This document shows positions 11,101 through 20,402 of a stretch of 64,000 bases of DNA, piece by piece. Both the position numbers and the translations under genes were made by a program. Below the pieces are notes generated by a model, which was not told the origin of the DNA, did no database searches, and was given only the letters and a program-made list of their open reading frames with translations. Origin of the DNA: Saprospiraceae bacterium (GTDB lineage: Bacteria; Bacteroidota; Bacteroidia; Chitinophagales; Saprospiraceae); NCBI GenBank assembly GCA_020436935.1, contig JAGQWX010000016.1, forward strand, positions 1 through 64,000, given 5' to 3'. Position 1 is the stretch's first letter. Every line of letters starts with the position of its first letter.

Positions 11101-14100
11101 ACAGTAACAGTACCTCCTGTAGCATTACCACTTACATCAGCACTTCCATTTTTGAAGTAATCAATTGAATAAGTCCAACTAAGTCTTGCTGCCGGAGTCG
11201 GGGCATCTGTGGCCGTTGCTGACAAACTGACCTGAATACTATCACACCTTGGGGATAAGATACAGAAGTTGCGCATACTGTCTGAAGTGGATATCACCGG
11301 CTTGGTGATGTCTCCGCACGGGCAATTGCCAGATATATTTATGGTGGTCTGACAACTGGATGATTTTTTGGTTGAATCCCAAACCGTCAACGTTATTGAC
11401 CTGGTTCCAATATCAAGACAATCAAATTTCAAAACTGATGATCTCAATGCCGGATCCCATTTCTGTGCATTGCCTGCCACAAAGGTTGCAGAATCAGACT
11501 CTACTCCGTTTCCGGTGAAATAATGGACAACTCCAAGTTTGTTCATTACCGGGAAACTACCATTAAATGTATAATACAACAAGTCTGTACTACATGAGTC
11601 AAAACTTGGGGTACTTGCATTATCCAGATCCTTGGCGTTTACAAAACCCATCGGGCCCATTGGACCTGTACTATCAGGATCTGTCAGCACCAGGTCGAAA
11701 GGCAGTGCCCTGCATATAGCGCGTGGCTCCTTGTCATTAAAGATGACAATGTCAAACATGAGCGTATCCTTATTCATGCAAGTATCCTGAACAATAAATG
11801 TCACTTTGTGCGTATCTACAGATAAGCTCAGTGTAACAGTTCTGCCCATGCCCATGGTGTCAATACTTCCATTTTTGGCATAGTCTACAAAGAATGTCCA
11901 CTTGAGTAAGCTGTCCGGAACATTGTCTGTTGCTGTTGCAGAAACAACCACTTTGGTAGGTCCATCGCAATCCGGACTAGTATTCTTGATGAATCTTGTA
12001 GTATCAAGTGTGGTAATGATTGGCCTGGTTTTGTCTTCGCAGCAAGGTCCTCCCTGCAACTCAACCATGACCTGACATTGTCCTTTATTTTTATCCAAAT
12101 CCCAGACTGTCATGAAAATAGTAGCCTTTGGCGCTTCATCACAATCAAATATCTTACAAGATGTTTTTTCAACCGGATCCCATCTCTGAGCATCTCCTGA
12201 CAGATATTCCTGCTCTGTCGCAAGCATTCCCATTCCCTTGAAGTAATGAGGTACGTTGATCAGACTGTCCACAGGATATGCCATATTAAAGGTAAACTTC
12301 AAAGAATCGGCAGGCGTACAAATATCATCACTGCCCGCATCAAATTCTTTGGCGCAAATTTCTACCATTGGTACTCCGCCTGTTGGAGGGATTTCCATGA
12401 GTTTTGTCACCAATCCGATGCATTTTGGACTAGGTTCTTTACAGTTTTTGACCTCAAAGTCAAAGGTCGTTGTGTTGCTTGATCCACAGCCGTCATAAAC
12501 TGTAAACGTCACTTTATGTCGTCCGACAGGAGCCAAGTAATAAACGCTATCTCCGGCACCACTGGCATTTACAGAACCGTCTTTAAATAAGTCTATCTCA
12601 TAGAACCAGGCAAGATCTTCTTCGGCTGTTGCATTATCTGTAGCCGATGCCTTCAAAATCACATATTCATCACTGGCAACGCATGTAGCTTCATAACTGC
12701 AAGCTGTAACAAGGTCTGTTGATGATGTAATTGTAGGACCAATCTTGTCTTCAACTATAATGGTTTGAGCAAATTCTGCTATCGGAATGGTTGGGAAAGT
12801 ACTGCACCAGTTGATGACTTTCCATCTTCTGATGATTTTAAAGCATATGCCTGAATTTCCAAACAGTGTATCTTCAGTCACATTGACCATGATCATGTTG
12901 CATGGAACAAATGGGATGTATGGACTTCCTGTAAAAGAAGTATCCGTTTTATCTATGGTAGTTATTACTTCTGCCTCAGGCCAAATGATGGTATCCGGGT
13001 CAAATAAGATATCCGGCATTACAATGATGTTCTGTTCACCATGATCAACGATCTGACCATTGAATATCAGATCCCATTCTCTGTGAATGGTCCCGGTGCC
13101 ACAGGCATTGAGATCAAAATCTGTTGTTTCTCTAAACTGTCCTGTGTTTTGACACGCTGTATTAACAATCTGAGGCGCACCAAAAACCCTGTCGAGGCTA
13201 TCTCTGTCAAACAAATAACTGCATTTTATTACTGTATCTTCAGGATATGATCCATCAGGAATGATTTTATTTTGTACCACAACTCTGGTCATACAGATGT
13301 TTGAATTTCCATTGACATCCGTAACTTTTATAGCCACCATAAGGTCTTTTCCTACATCCTCACAACAAAAATCAACTTCATCGTACCACAGCTTGGTCTG
13401 ATCCTCACAACCGACTTCCATTCTTTGGATCTCAAGGGTCACCGGATCTCCGCAGTAATCATAACTATATGCTCCAACCTGCTGTGCTGTCAGTACACCC
13501 CAACCTTCATTGGTGAGAGAAATGACATTTACCGGCGAACATATGGCAATGGGTGGTACACGGTCTAGCACTACTACATTAAATGTTTCTGTCGCTATGT
13601 TGTTACATGGTACATCATACACATTGTAAGTGATGGTATTGATTCCTTCACCAAGTTGTACAGTTGGCCCATTGGTATTTAATATGCCTCCATCGTATAT
13701 TACTTCATACTTGAGATTTGGCTGGCAAGCATCTTTTGCTTTTGCCAAAGGCAATTTTACAGAAACAACACACTCCCCAGATGTCATAAGTACAGTTAAA
13801 TCCGGGATGGCCTCTATTACAGGGGGAGTGTTGTCGACAATTCTTATGAGTTGTGAACGGGTATTAATGATTGGGGCTCCGCAAGTCCACTGAATCAGTT
13901 CCCACTCTCTTCTAATAAACTTAGTACATGCATTAGAATTGCTCAGCAAAGTGTCTGTATAGGTCAAACTTGCCATACATACATCTTCGTTGATGGGATA
14001 AAGTGGACTTCCATTTAAGTATGGTACACCTCCCTGTGCTGCAGTAACAATTCCATTGACTACTTCAGAGCAGTCTATATTCACATTTGGTGCCGGCCAA

Positions 14101-14864
14101 ACTATGCCGGAAAAATCTGTTCTTGCAACTTTTACGATCTGATCACATGTGGTATCATTGTTATAACCATCGGTTGCTTTCCACTTGATGGTGTAATATC
14201 CCAAATAACCAGCAGAATTCTCATCACTACATGGATATGGGGTATATACCGAAGTTACCATCGTGACTGTTGCTTCACAGTTATCAATGGCCTCAGGAGC
14301 TTCAACGTCTGATTCGTCCATTGAACAAGCTATAGTTACATCCTCCTCACAAATGATCATTGGAGGCATTTTGTCTTCAATCAATACATCTGACCAACAT
14401 GGTGGGTTATCGCATCCTCTAATTGATACCCCTACTTTGAATGTTTTTCCAATATCCAATATGGTAAATAAGTTGGTATCCCTAATGGCACCTCCTGGTT
14501 CCATAATGGTAATATCAAATGTATCAGGATCAAGACCTGTAGGGTTAACAAACAGCATATCGCCTTCGATGGAAGCAGTACACTCCAATCCAAGACTCAG
14601 GTTTACTTTACCAATACAGTCAAAATCTTCTAAACAAGGAGCCATTACAGCAGCCCGACCATAAGTATTACTTTGATCGTTGAGTGAGGAATTATTTTCC
14701 TCAACTTCTTTTTCCGGCTGAATAATTTCTTTAAAAAATTCTTGAATTTCTACGCGTTGATACATAGCGAAAACTCCGCTCATGCCCAATAGAAATACAG
14801 ACGCCACAACAATGGCTGTCTTCGAAAATTTTTGGCCTTTTCTCAAAAATGTAAAAACATTCAT
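8148..14864 (-). CDS. Giant HYR / beta-propeller / dockerin / T9SS type-A surface protein
   Basis: 2238 aa. The N-terminus has a basic segment and one hydrophobic stretch (about 17-35), consistent with Sec export. A Cys-rich N-terminal module (about 75-170, ending in an EDKMPPMIIC-type junction) is shared with the proteins at 28509 and 37379. Many HYR/Ig-like units follow, several introduced by the same ITS/CD..RP.I motif. At about 1490-1850 a non-HYR region has recurring G-I/N-V-F-D and I-Y-R-I-N patterns and looks like a beta-propeller. A CnaB-like module precedes a dockerin-like duplication (1896-1948: NVLDILHMQRHILG and ADVDNDEAISISDLVSLRK), then GIKIGDLDGNA, a cohesin-like beta module (about 2021-2150) and a T9SS type-A sorting domain (about 2153-2238: QNRPNPW...GKVL...). 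It has its own strong promoter and terminator. Probably an adhesive or structural surface protein; the ligand is unknown. Confidence 0.92.
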   Translation of the reverse strand: MNVFTFLRKGQKFSKTAIVVASVFLLGMSGVFAMYQRVEIQEFFKEIIQPEKEVEENNSSLNDQSNTYGRAAVMAPCLEDFDCIGKVNLSLGLECTASIEGDMLFVNPTGLDPDTFDITIMEPGGAIRDTNLFTILDIGKTFKVGVSIRGCDNPPCWSDVLIEDKMPPMIICEEDVTIACSMDESDVEAPEAIDNCEATVTMVTSVYTPYPCSDENSAGYLGYYTIKWKATDGYNNDTTCDQIVKVARTDFSGIVWPAPNVNIDCSEVVNGIVTAAQGGVPYLNGSPLYPINEDVCMASLTYTDTLLSNSNACTKFIRREWELIQWTCGAPIINTRSQLIRIVDNTPPVIEAIPDLTVLMTSGECVVSVKLPLAKAKDACQPNLKYEVIYDGGILNTNGPTVQLGEGINTITYNVYDVPCNNIATETFNVVVLDRVPPIAICSPVNVISLTNEGWGVLTAQQVGAYSYDYCGDPVTLEIQRMEVGCEDQTKLWYDEVDFCCEDVGKDLMVAIKVTDVNGNSNICMTRVVVQNKIIPDGSYPEDTVIKCSYLFDRDSLDRVFGAPQIVNTACQNTGQFRETTDFDLNACGTGTIHREWDLIFNGQIVDHGEQNIIVMPDILFDPDTIIWPEAEVITTIDKTDTSFTGSPYIPFVPCNMIMVNVTEDTLFGNSGICFKIIRRWKVINWCSTFPTIPIAEFAQTIIVEDKIGPTITSSTDLVTACSYEATCVASDEYVILKASATDNATAEEDLAWFYEIDLFKDGSVNASGAGDSVYYLAPVGRHKVTFTVYDGCGSSNTTTFDFEVKNCKEPSPKCIGLVTKLMEIPPTGGVPMVEICAKEFDAGSDDICTPADSLKFTFNMAYPVDSLINVPHYFKGMGMLATEQEYLSGDAQRWDPVEKTSCKIFDCDEAPKATIFMTVWDLDKNKGQCQVMVELQGGPCCEDKTRPIITTLDTTRFIKNTSPDCDGPTKVVVSATATDNVPDSLLKWTFFVDYAKNGSIDTMGMGRTVTLSLSVDTHKVTFIVQDTCMNKDTLMFDIVIFNDKEPRAICRALPFDLVLTDPDSTGPMGPMGFVNAKDLDNASTPSFDSCSTDLLYYTFNGSFPVMNKLGVVHYFTGNGVESDSATFVAGNAQKWDPALRSSVLKFDCLDIGTRSITLTVWDSTKKSSSCQTTINISGNCPCGDITKPVISTSDSMRNFCILSPRCDSIQVSLSATATDAPTPAARLSWTYSIDYFKNGSADVSGNATGGTVTVNPLAPIGTHNVRFIVQDTCGNRDTLDYMFKVQNCTPPTCTTRAITITPIDLDGNGPMPAMFELKADTLNAGSTDLCTPTNQLIFTFNGAYPVPGSINAMHFFKGVRQTATEAEYLAGNAQKWDPATRSSRIKIFCPNTRPSLQMTVWDSDTLSSSCNANLTVICQESLCEANDYIGYMVATCHVTNENRNGALGVIYNIRHNATAPTMTNWNLAPISPANWKLDSIGQIFGIALDDSANIYLASSDVYLYPSLQPPGIPTGRIYKARPPLFKAEVFANLPNTGGNFNGIGNIVFDRKHNALFATNLEDGKIYRINANGGGITTYDPFAPDNGTNGIVAQSEQLWGIGINYEGDSTKLYFARLTGATRQMWSLKLTNSGTFPAAGSERLEINGLPGDEPRITDIAFTDNGRSMLWSERGGNVKQTPSVPILIGPHQSIAVRYDRNGSNQWQLAKTLLIGSNVETEYQIGSGAGITGVVYGENAAGGVDFGFKEVGSDSFAINAGLMWVSGNWLHKGNSYTNASRDSLFYGAQAVPFDSVGNVKKDIVIDYNNDGTTFNDKGLIGDLEIFRCGFDSSRTANIADVVGNLSTYKDENIEGVQVIVEGSEDKQEMSNALGAYEVTGLSKGSDYFVRPVKDDDHRNGLNVLDILHMQRHILGVKRLESPEKLIAADVDNDEAISISDLVSLRKLVLGVTNRFEKNTSWRFVDKNFVFAEPTNPWVTPFAEIYDIQNLSGSMNVDFKGIKIGDLDGNAVANSKAVNQRNAGESFFYVKDYNYLADEEFTIPVYAKDATNINALQFQLQLEGIELIDVIAGTIQPQSEDIFVERNKVSLLYTNVNGVNLENDAVLFQIKVKASSKGSIERNMRLADQSIVYDDENGESFARLEIRDGVKDNVGSFNVSQNRPNPWSQTTNISFELSEDNMVKFEVRDLTGKVLISRNISGVKGNNEIVISDQEFKSNGIYIYSLRCGQEVINKKMIFISK

Positions 14865-14922
14865 AGCATTTGATTTTTATAACAGGCTCTTGACAATCAA
14901 ACGCTCAGGTAGATATATTAGA

Positions 14923-14953
14923 CAAAAGTATAATATGTTTTATATATTACAAA
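14923..14953 (-). promoter_or_regulatory. Bacteroidota sigma-A-type promoter for the 2238-aa protein
   Basis: On the minus strand TTTG (14953-14950) is separated by exactly 19 nt from TACTTTTG (14930-14923), a full match to the Bacteroidota consensus TTTG-N19-TAnnTTTG. The predicted start point leaves an untranslated leader of about 50 nt before the ATG at 14864. Confidence 0.8.
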
Positions 14954-15095
14954 ATCTTTTAATGTGTTTTTGAAATATATTTTTAAAAAATAATGAAGGA
15001 CTGTTGAAATATTGCCAAAAGTGGTCGATATTCAATCATTATTTTCCGGCATGTTTTGACCTGAAATCAATTTATTTAACCTTAAATCCACAACC

Positions 15096-15968
15096 ATGAT
15101 ATCGCTAATCCGCAGATCCCAGCTGAAATCTTCCATTTTCCATTTGTTTACAACTGCGATTGTACTCAGCTTCATCACTATTGCATCAGCTCAGAAAGTA
15201 ACTATCTCTGCCATCAACGAAAACAGATCAACCGCAGACAGTTACTTTGGAAATAGATGCGAAGTCGTCCTTAAAGTCAGTGGAGATGAAGTACGAAAAT
15301 ACAAAAGTGCCAGAATTGGGTCGCTTACCAAAGCAGTAGACCAGGCAGGCTTTGATCTGATTCCGGAAGATTTTAGCTCTTCTGTATCTGACCTATCCGG
15401 CAATCCGTCAGAGATCACAATAGTATTGAATCAGACTTCAAGAAAATCTGAAGTTATCGCAGATTTACAAGGCGAACTCATATTGATGGGTCCGACAGAA
15501 CAAAATGGCGGCATCATAAAAAATGAAGTTGCCAAATTAAAAGGCATCAAAAACATTATCCCTGCATCTGCTGATGTGAGTCTGGTGTATATCACTAAAG
15601 ATGTTTTGGAAATGCTCAAACTGGAAGATGAATCCAAGAGAGAAAAAGCAATCAAGGCAGCCGCCGGAACTGCAAAAAAGCAAGCCGAAGACCTGCTAAA
15701 AGCTGTTGATGATTATGTATATCTAACGTGGGCTGACGATCAGGCCATTTTTTATTGCAATGGCAATCAGTCAAAAATCATTGAAGTTCAGCTTCAAAAA
15801 AAGGACGGAACAATGCTTGACAATAATGGGAGCATGCACTCGGGCAATCAAATTGTATATTACTTTAGTGAAAATATTGAGCCTACCAGTAAAATTGTTG
15901 TGTTCTATGAATCAGAAAAATCAGTCAAAAAGCTTCCGTTCAAATTTTCAAATATCGATTTGCCATAA
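15096..15968 (+). CDS. Secreted hypothetical protein
   Basis: 290 aa with a Sec signal peptide (hydrophobic core about 17-29, cleavage after ASA about residue 32). The mature part contains no motif I recognise; it is a mixed alpha/beta sequence with a Lys/Glu/Ala-rich helical stretch at about 172-205. It is divergent from the giant gene at 14864 and overlaps the next gene by 62 nt in another frame, so the two are probably translationally coupled. That gene encodes an outer-membrane metallopeptidase-like protein, so a periplasmic partner or substrate role is possible, but no function can be assigned. Confidence 0.8.
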   Translation: MISLIRRSQLKSSIFHLFTTAIVLSFITIASAQKVTISAINENRSTADSYFGNRCEVVLKVSGDEVRKYKSARIGSLTKAVDQAGFDLIPEDFSSSVSDLSGNPSEITIVLNQTSRKSEVIADLQGELILMGPTEQNGGIIKNEVAKLKGIKNIIPASADVSLVYITKDVLEMLKLEDESKREKAIKAAAGTAKKQAEDLLKAVDDYVYLTWADDQAIFYCNGNQSKIIEVQLQKKDGTMLDNNGSMHSGNQIVYYFSENIEPTSKIVVFYESEKSVKKLPFKFSNIDLP

Positions 15969-18732
15969 TAATTTAACCTCTGCTTTCATTATATATATTT
16001 TCTTTTTGCTCTCTTTCCAACTTTATGGGCAGAGCGGACATTCTAATAAAATCGACTGGAAGACTTTAGGAAATAATGATGTGAGAATCATTTATCCTGA
16101 AATGTTCAAACAGGATGCCCAGCGTGTACTGGCATTCATTGACCGTGCCAACCAACGTTTTTCTGATAGTCTGAACTTCAATATTCGTCCCATCAATATT
16201 GTACTTCGGGGACAGACAGTCATTCCCAATGGTTATGTTGGGCTGGGTCCCTGGCGGTCAGAATTTTTTATGACGCCACCCCAGGATCAAAACTTTACCG
16301 GTACAGGCAATTGGATGGATGTTTTATCCATTCACGAATATCGGCATGTTCAACAAGCCAATTACTCAAATCGCTCGCTTGTTAAGGTTTTTCATTATCT
16401 TTTTGGACAAGGGGGCTGGGCAATTGGTAAGACGATTGCAGTACCAAACTGGTTCAGTGAAGGAGATGCTGTCATGGCAGAAACAAAATTCACTCTAAAT
16501 GGCAGAGGGCGAAATCCTCAGTTTTTTGCGCTCCAAAGAGCAATTTTAGAAGAAAAAGGCTTGCCAAAATTCAGTCTTGCCAGAAATGGGTCTTTCAAAA
16601 GGGTACTTCCCGATCATTACTTACTGGGCTATACCATGTGCAATTACCTGGAGTCGGCTTTCGGAACAAATGTTTGGGCCAGAGTACTCGCAAAATCTGC
16701 ATCAATGCCTCTTTTTCATCCATTCAAAAAGTCTATTGAAAATACCACCGGCTTAAACTTTACAGACTTATATACATCTTCTTTTGAGACCCTTAATCAT
16801 TCTTTTGATGAGAAAATGCTGCCAAACCAGCAGCAATTCACACGCCTTACCAAAGAGTCAAAAAATCCAACTTTTTATGAATTCCCTTTTTATTACAACG
16901 ATGACCTATATGCTCTAAAAACATCCTACAACCAAATCCCCCAAATTGTAAAAATCAATCTGGAAAAGGATTCTGTTCTTGCCCACCCCGGCATTACACA
17001 GGAAGCTTTTTTGAGTGCAAATGAGAACTTTATCTGTTGGACTCAGTTCTCAAGAAATCCCAGATTCATCTATCAGGAATATTCAGACATCGTTTTGATG
17101 GACCTAAAAACATCAAAAGAAAAAATAATAACGCATAAGGGAAAGTACTTTTCACCCCACGCCAATCGGGATGGTAGCAAAATAGTTGCCGTGTACAGGG
17201 ACAGCATTTTGAAAATATCATTGCGGATAATTAATGCACAAAATGGTGCGGTGTTAAATGACATTCTTTTTGAAAAACTTGAGAACATTTCATTCCCCAG
17301 ATGGCTGGATGAAGAACATGTTGTTTTTGCAGCTCAAGAAAAAAGTATGATTTCGTTGGTGAAGTACAATGTACGCACCAATAAATTGATGATTCTGATT
17401 GGCCCCAGTCGGCACACAATCAACCAAATCAATGTTTATGGTGATGAAATTATTTTTTCAAGTTCAGCGAGTGGCATTGATAACATATTTCTACTCAATA
17501 GCAAAAATCAGATTTTTATATGCTCTAACAGCAAAACCGGTATGTACACTCCTGTGAAACACAATGATACCATCGTCTCTTCTGAAATACACGCTAATGG
17601 AAGTCCGCTGATTTCATTTACACCAATTCTTGAGACTTTTGAAATCAAGAAAGATGCTGAGACCATTTTGCCAAAAACCGGTCCTGATCTTCAGGATGAT
17701 TCCTCAGATATCACAATTTCAACAAGAGGCCAGGAAGGTAATTTCTCAAGAACAGGCGGATTTCAATTGCACAGTTATGTTCTCAATCCGGACAATGTAA
17801 CACCCTCTGTACAGTTATTTTATGAAAACCTTTTGGGCAACATCATTGGAGAGACGACATTACTCTATAACATTAATGAACAAAAGCCTCTCTGGCAGGC
17901 AGGGATATCTTTGTCTTCTACATATCCTGTTTTTGGTGTAAACACCAGTGCTGGCAAACGACGTTCTCCACTGCTAAAGTCAGACGGCAAACTTGAAAAT
18001 GCCGAATTCAGAGAAGTCAATCTTGGGACCGACATAACTGTACCTCTTCGATATATACGCGGAAATTATTCAACCACTTTTAACCCGCTTTTGAGGCTTC
18101 AATACAAGTATATAAGCCAGGTGTCCACTATTTTCCCTCTGGCATCTGATCCAACATTCTTCAACCTGGGAATAGGCTTTACTCTTCGAAATCTCAAAAG
18201 AACTGCCTACCAAAACATCAGAACAAAATGGGGTCAGGAACTCTCCATCAATGTCCAAAAAGGAGTTACAAAACTTTCCACAGGATGGTTAAATGCACGG
18301 GGCGCTCTTTATTTCCCCGGAATTGGCAAAAACCACAGTATAAAAATCGATGTCCAATACAAACAAGAAGACATCACCAATGATTACAAATACGCTGATA
18401 ATTTCCAATACCACAGAGGAGGAACAAGATTTGCAGCAAGCAAAGCAAGAAGGGCATCGTTTGAGTATATGCTTCCAATAATTTATCCAGACTTTGGGTG
18501 GTTCGATCTTATTTACTTCAAGCGGGTATCTGCCAATTTCTTCGCCGACATTGCACAATATTCTGTTGAAGATAGAAAACAAAAAGCATACTCTTTAGGT
18601 ACCGAAATCTATTTTGACAATGTTCATTACAATGAATACCCTATCAATTACGGATTCCGTATCTCTCATCCAATCGACAATTTTGTAAATCAGCCGATTG
18701 TATTCGAGGCGTTGTTTGGTGCTCTTTTTTAA
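15907..18732 (+). CDS. Outer-membrane protein: MA-type zinc peptidase domain, TolB-like propeller, C-terminal beta-barrel
   Basis: 941 aa if started at the ATG at 15907. No in-frame ATG occurs between there and the signal peptide core (about residues 26-38, ending LYGQ), so the 62-nt overlap with the upstream gene is real or a rare start is used. A gluzincin-like domain has HEYRH (H143, E144, H147) and a downstream WFSEGDA with E185 as the expected third zinc ligand. Residues about 330-600 carry repeated D-x-x-S/N-P-x-W/R strands typical of a WD40/TolB-like propeller. The last about 300 residues are alternating aromatic strands like a surface-antigen barrel. The architecture suggests a cell-surface or periplasmic protease tied to the outer membrane; activity is inferred from the motif. 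Its stop codon overlaps that of gpmI. Confidence 0.85.
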   Translation: MNQKNQSKSFRSNFQISICHNNLTSAFIIYIFFLLSFQLYGQSGHSNKIDWKTLGNNDVRIIYPEMFKQDAQRVLAFIDRANQRFSDSLNFNIRPINIVLRGQTVIPNGYVGLGPWRSEFFMTPPQDQNFTGTGNWMDVLSIHEYRHVQQANYSNRSLVKVFHYLFGQGGWAIGKTIAVPNWFSEGDAVMAETKFTLNGRGRNPQFFALQRAILEEKGLPKFSLARNGSFKRVLPDHYLLGYTMCNYLESAFGTNVWARVLAKSASMPLFHPFKKSIENTTGLNFTDLYTSSFETLNHSFDEKMLPNQQQFTRLTKESKNPTFYEFPFYYNDDLYALKTSYNQIPQIVKINLEKDSVLAHPGITQEAFLSANENFICWTQFSRNPRFIYQEYSDIVLMDLKTSKEKIITHKGKYFSPHANRDGSKIVAVYRDSILKISLRIINAQNGAVLNDILFEKLENISFPRWLDEEHVVFAAQEKSMISLVKYNVRTNKLMILIGPSRHTINQINVYGDEIIFSSSASGIDNIFLLNSKNQIFICSNSKTGMYTPVKHNDTIVSSEIHANGSPLISFTPILETFEIKKDAETILPKTGPDLQDDSSDITISTRGQEGNFSRTGGFQLHSYVLNPDNVTPSVQLFYENLLGNIIGETTLLYNINEQKPLWQAGISLSSTYPVFGVNTSAGKRRSPLLKSDGKLENAEFREVNLGTDITVPLRYIRGNYSTTFNPLLRLQYKYISQVSTIFPLASDPTFFNLGIGFTLRNLKRTAYQNIRTKWGQELSINVQKGVTKLSTGWLNARGALYFPGIGKNHSIKIDVQYKQEDITNDYKYADNFQYHRGGTRFAASKARRASFEYMLPIIYPDFGWFDLIYFKRVSANFFADIAQYSVEDRKQKAYSLGTEIYFDNVHYNEYPINYGFRISHPIDNFVNQPIVFEALFGALF

Positions 18733-20252
18733 GCTTTGGACTCGATCAAAACTTTACCAGTCATTTCCTGAGGCTTGGCTACACCCAAAAGTGAAAGCAG
18801 TGTGGGTGCTACGTCTGCAAGAATACCATCATGTATAGTAGTGTTTTCTACTGAAACATTAGAGGCTGCAAAGATGACCGGTACGGGGTTGGTGGTATGG
18901 GCTGTATTTGGACTTCCATCGTCATTGTACATATAATCACTATTGCCATGGTCTGCGATGATGATAAACTTATATCCCAGAGGAAGGCAATGATCAAGGA
19001 TTTTACCAAGACAAGCATCTACAGTTTCTGCAGCAGTGACAGCGGCACTGAAAACTCCGGTATGTCCCACCATGTCAGTATTGGCAAAATTCAGACAGAC
19101 AAAATTTGGGCTTTCTTTGTCTACATATTCCAAAAGTCCGTCTGTAATTCCTTGCGCACTCATTTCTGGCTGGAGATCATAGGTTGCTACTTTTGGAGAA
19201 GGAACCATAATCCTGGCTTCGTTTTCATATGGCTCTTCTCTGCCACCTGAGAAGAAAAATGTGACGTGCGGATACTTTTCTGTCTCTGCTATTCTCAATT
19301 GTTTTAATCCACTGTCAGAAACAACTTGTCCCATGGAATTGTTGATGCTGTCTTTTTCAAAAATCACATCAATGCCTACAAACTCCTCATCGTATCTGGT
19401 AAAAGTTACCATGTCTATATTGAGCGGCTTCATTTCATAACCGTCAATAGAAGTCTGTGTCAACACTTTAGTAAGTTGGCGTGGTCTGTCTGTTCTGAAA
19501 TTAAAAAAGATGACCAAATCTTCATCCTTGATTTGACTTTCTGGAACTACAACCATAGCATCCATAAACTCATCTGTTATGCCGTCATCGTAACTTTTTT
19601 TGATCATACTAAGTATATCACCAGCGGCTGTACCTTTGCCTGAAACCAGCAAATCATATGCTCTTTGGGTACGTTCCCACCTGTTGTCGCGATCCATGGC
19701 GTAATAGCGGCCAATTACTGTTCCAAGCTTTATGGCTTGATACTTGATGTGATCGAGGATCTGATGTATTACAGCATAGCCTGATTTTGGGTCTGTATCC
19801 CTTCCATCAGTAAATGCATGAATAAATGATTTTTCAATCTTATTTTCTTCGAGTATATCGCATAAGGCCAACAAGTGGCTGGTATGGCTATGTACGCCAC
19901 CATCGGATACAAGTCCCATGAGGTGCACAGCAGCCCCTCTTGATTTTGCACTTTGAATGGCATCAAGCAAAATGGGATTTTCATGTAATTCTCTTTCTCT
20001 GACAGCTTTATTGATTCTGGCCAATTCCTGATAAATTACTCTACCTGCACCAATATTGATGTGGCCAACTTCGCTATTGCCCATTTGACCTTCGGGAAGT
20101 CCCACATTTTCTCCATGTGTCAGTAACGTAGCATTGGGATAAGTGGTCAGTAATTTATCATAAACAGGAGTTTTTGCCTGCGCAATTGCACTTCGTTTTG
20201 GGTCAGGGCCAATTCCCCAGCCATCCAAAATCAATAACATCGCCTTATTCAT
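18729..20252 (-). CDS. gpmI: 2,3-bisphosphoglycerate-independent phosphoglycerate mutase
   Basis: 507 aa from the ATG at 20252, giving the usual family length and N-terminus (LLILDGWG with metal ligand D10). The phosphorylated serine is S60 in MGNSEVGHINIGAGR, and the C-terminal metal site shows IIADHGNSD. It interconverts 3- and 2-phosphoglycerate in glycolysis using two Mn ions. A -7 box (TACTTTTG, minus strand 20278-20271) lies just upstream. The gene converges on the peptidase gene and their stops overlap in the palindrome TTAA at 18729-18732. Confidence 0.97.
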   Translation of the reverse strand: MNKAMLLILDGWGIGPDPKRSAIAQAKTPVYDKLLTTYPNATLLTHGENVGLPEGQMGNSEVGHINIGAGRVIYQELARINKAVRERELHENPILLDAIQSAKSRGAAVHLMGLVSDGGVHSHTSHLLALCDILEENKIEKSFIHAFTDGRDTDPKSGYAVIHQILDHIKYQAIKLGTVIGRYYAMDRDNRWERTQRAYDLLVSGKGTAAGDILSMIKKSYDDGITDEFMDAMVVVPESQIKDEDLVIFFNFRTDRPRQLTKVLTQTSIDGYEMKPLNIDMVTFTRYDEEFVGIDVIFEKDSINNSMGQVVSDSGLKQLRIAETEKYPHVTFFFSGGREEPYENEARIMVPSPKVATYDLQPEMSAQGITDGLLEYVDKESPNFVCLNFANTDMVGHTGVFSAAVTAAETVDACLGKILDHCLPLGYKFIIIADHGNSDYMYNDDGSPNTAHTTNPVPVIFAASNVSVENTTIHDGILADVAPTLLSLLGVAKPQEMTGKVLIESKA

Positions 20253-20270
20253 AGAATAGAATATTTTCCA

Positions 20271-20278
20271 CAAAAGTA
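20271..20278 (-). promoter_or_regulatory. -7 box upstream of gpmI
   Basis: TACTTTTG on the minus strand matches TAnnTTTG and lies 18 nt before the chosen gpmI start. No TTTG is found at the expected -33 position, so this is a partial match. Because it lies inside the longer possible reading frame, it supports the shorter gpmI start. Confidence 0.5.
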
Positions 20279-20402
20279 CATTTTTCATCACGAGAATTTA
20301 CTGATTGGAATTCTTAAATCAAATGATCTCAGTAAAAATCCAGCATTTGCAATAATAAAACTCGTCCTGGACAAAATGTACACTTCGATAGGAATATAAA
20401 TG

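Noticed and set aside
9760-14664. Plus-strand ORFs of 60-130 codons opposite the giant gene
   Set aside because: They lie entirely antisense to a continuous coding frame with clear domains and show low-complexity Ser/Pro composition typical of shadow frames.
15760-15906. Longer start for the metallopeptidase-barrel gene
   Set aside because: It would overlap the upstream gene by over 200 nt and place the signal peptide core about 75 residues from the start; 15907 is the last usable ATG.
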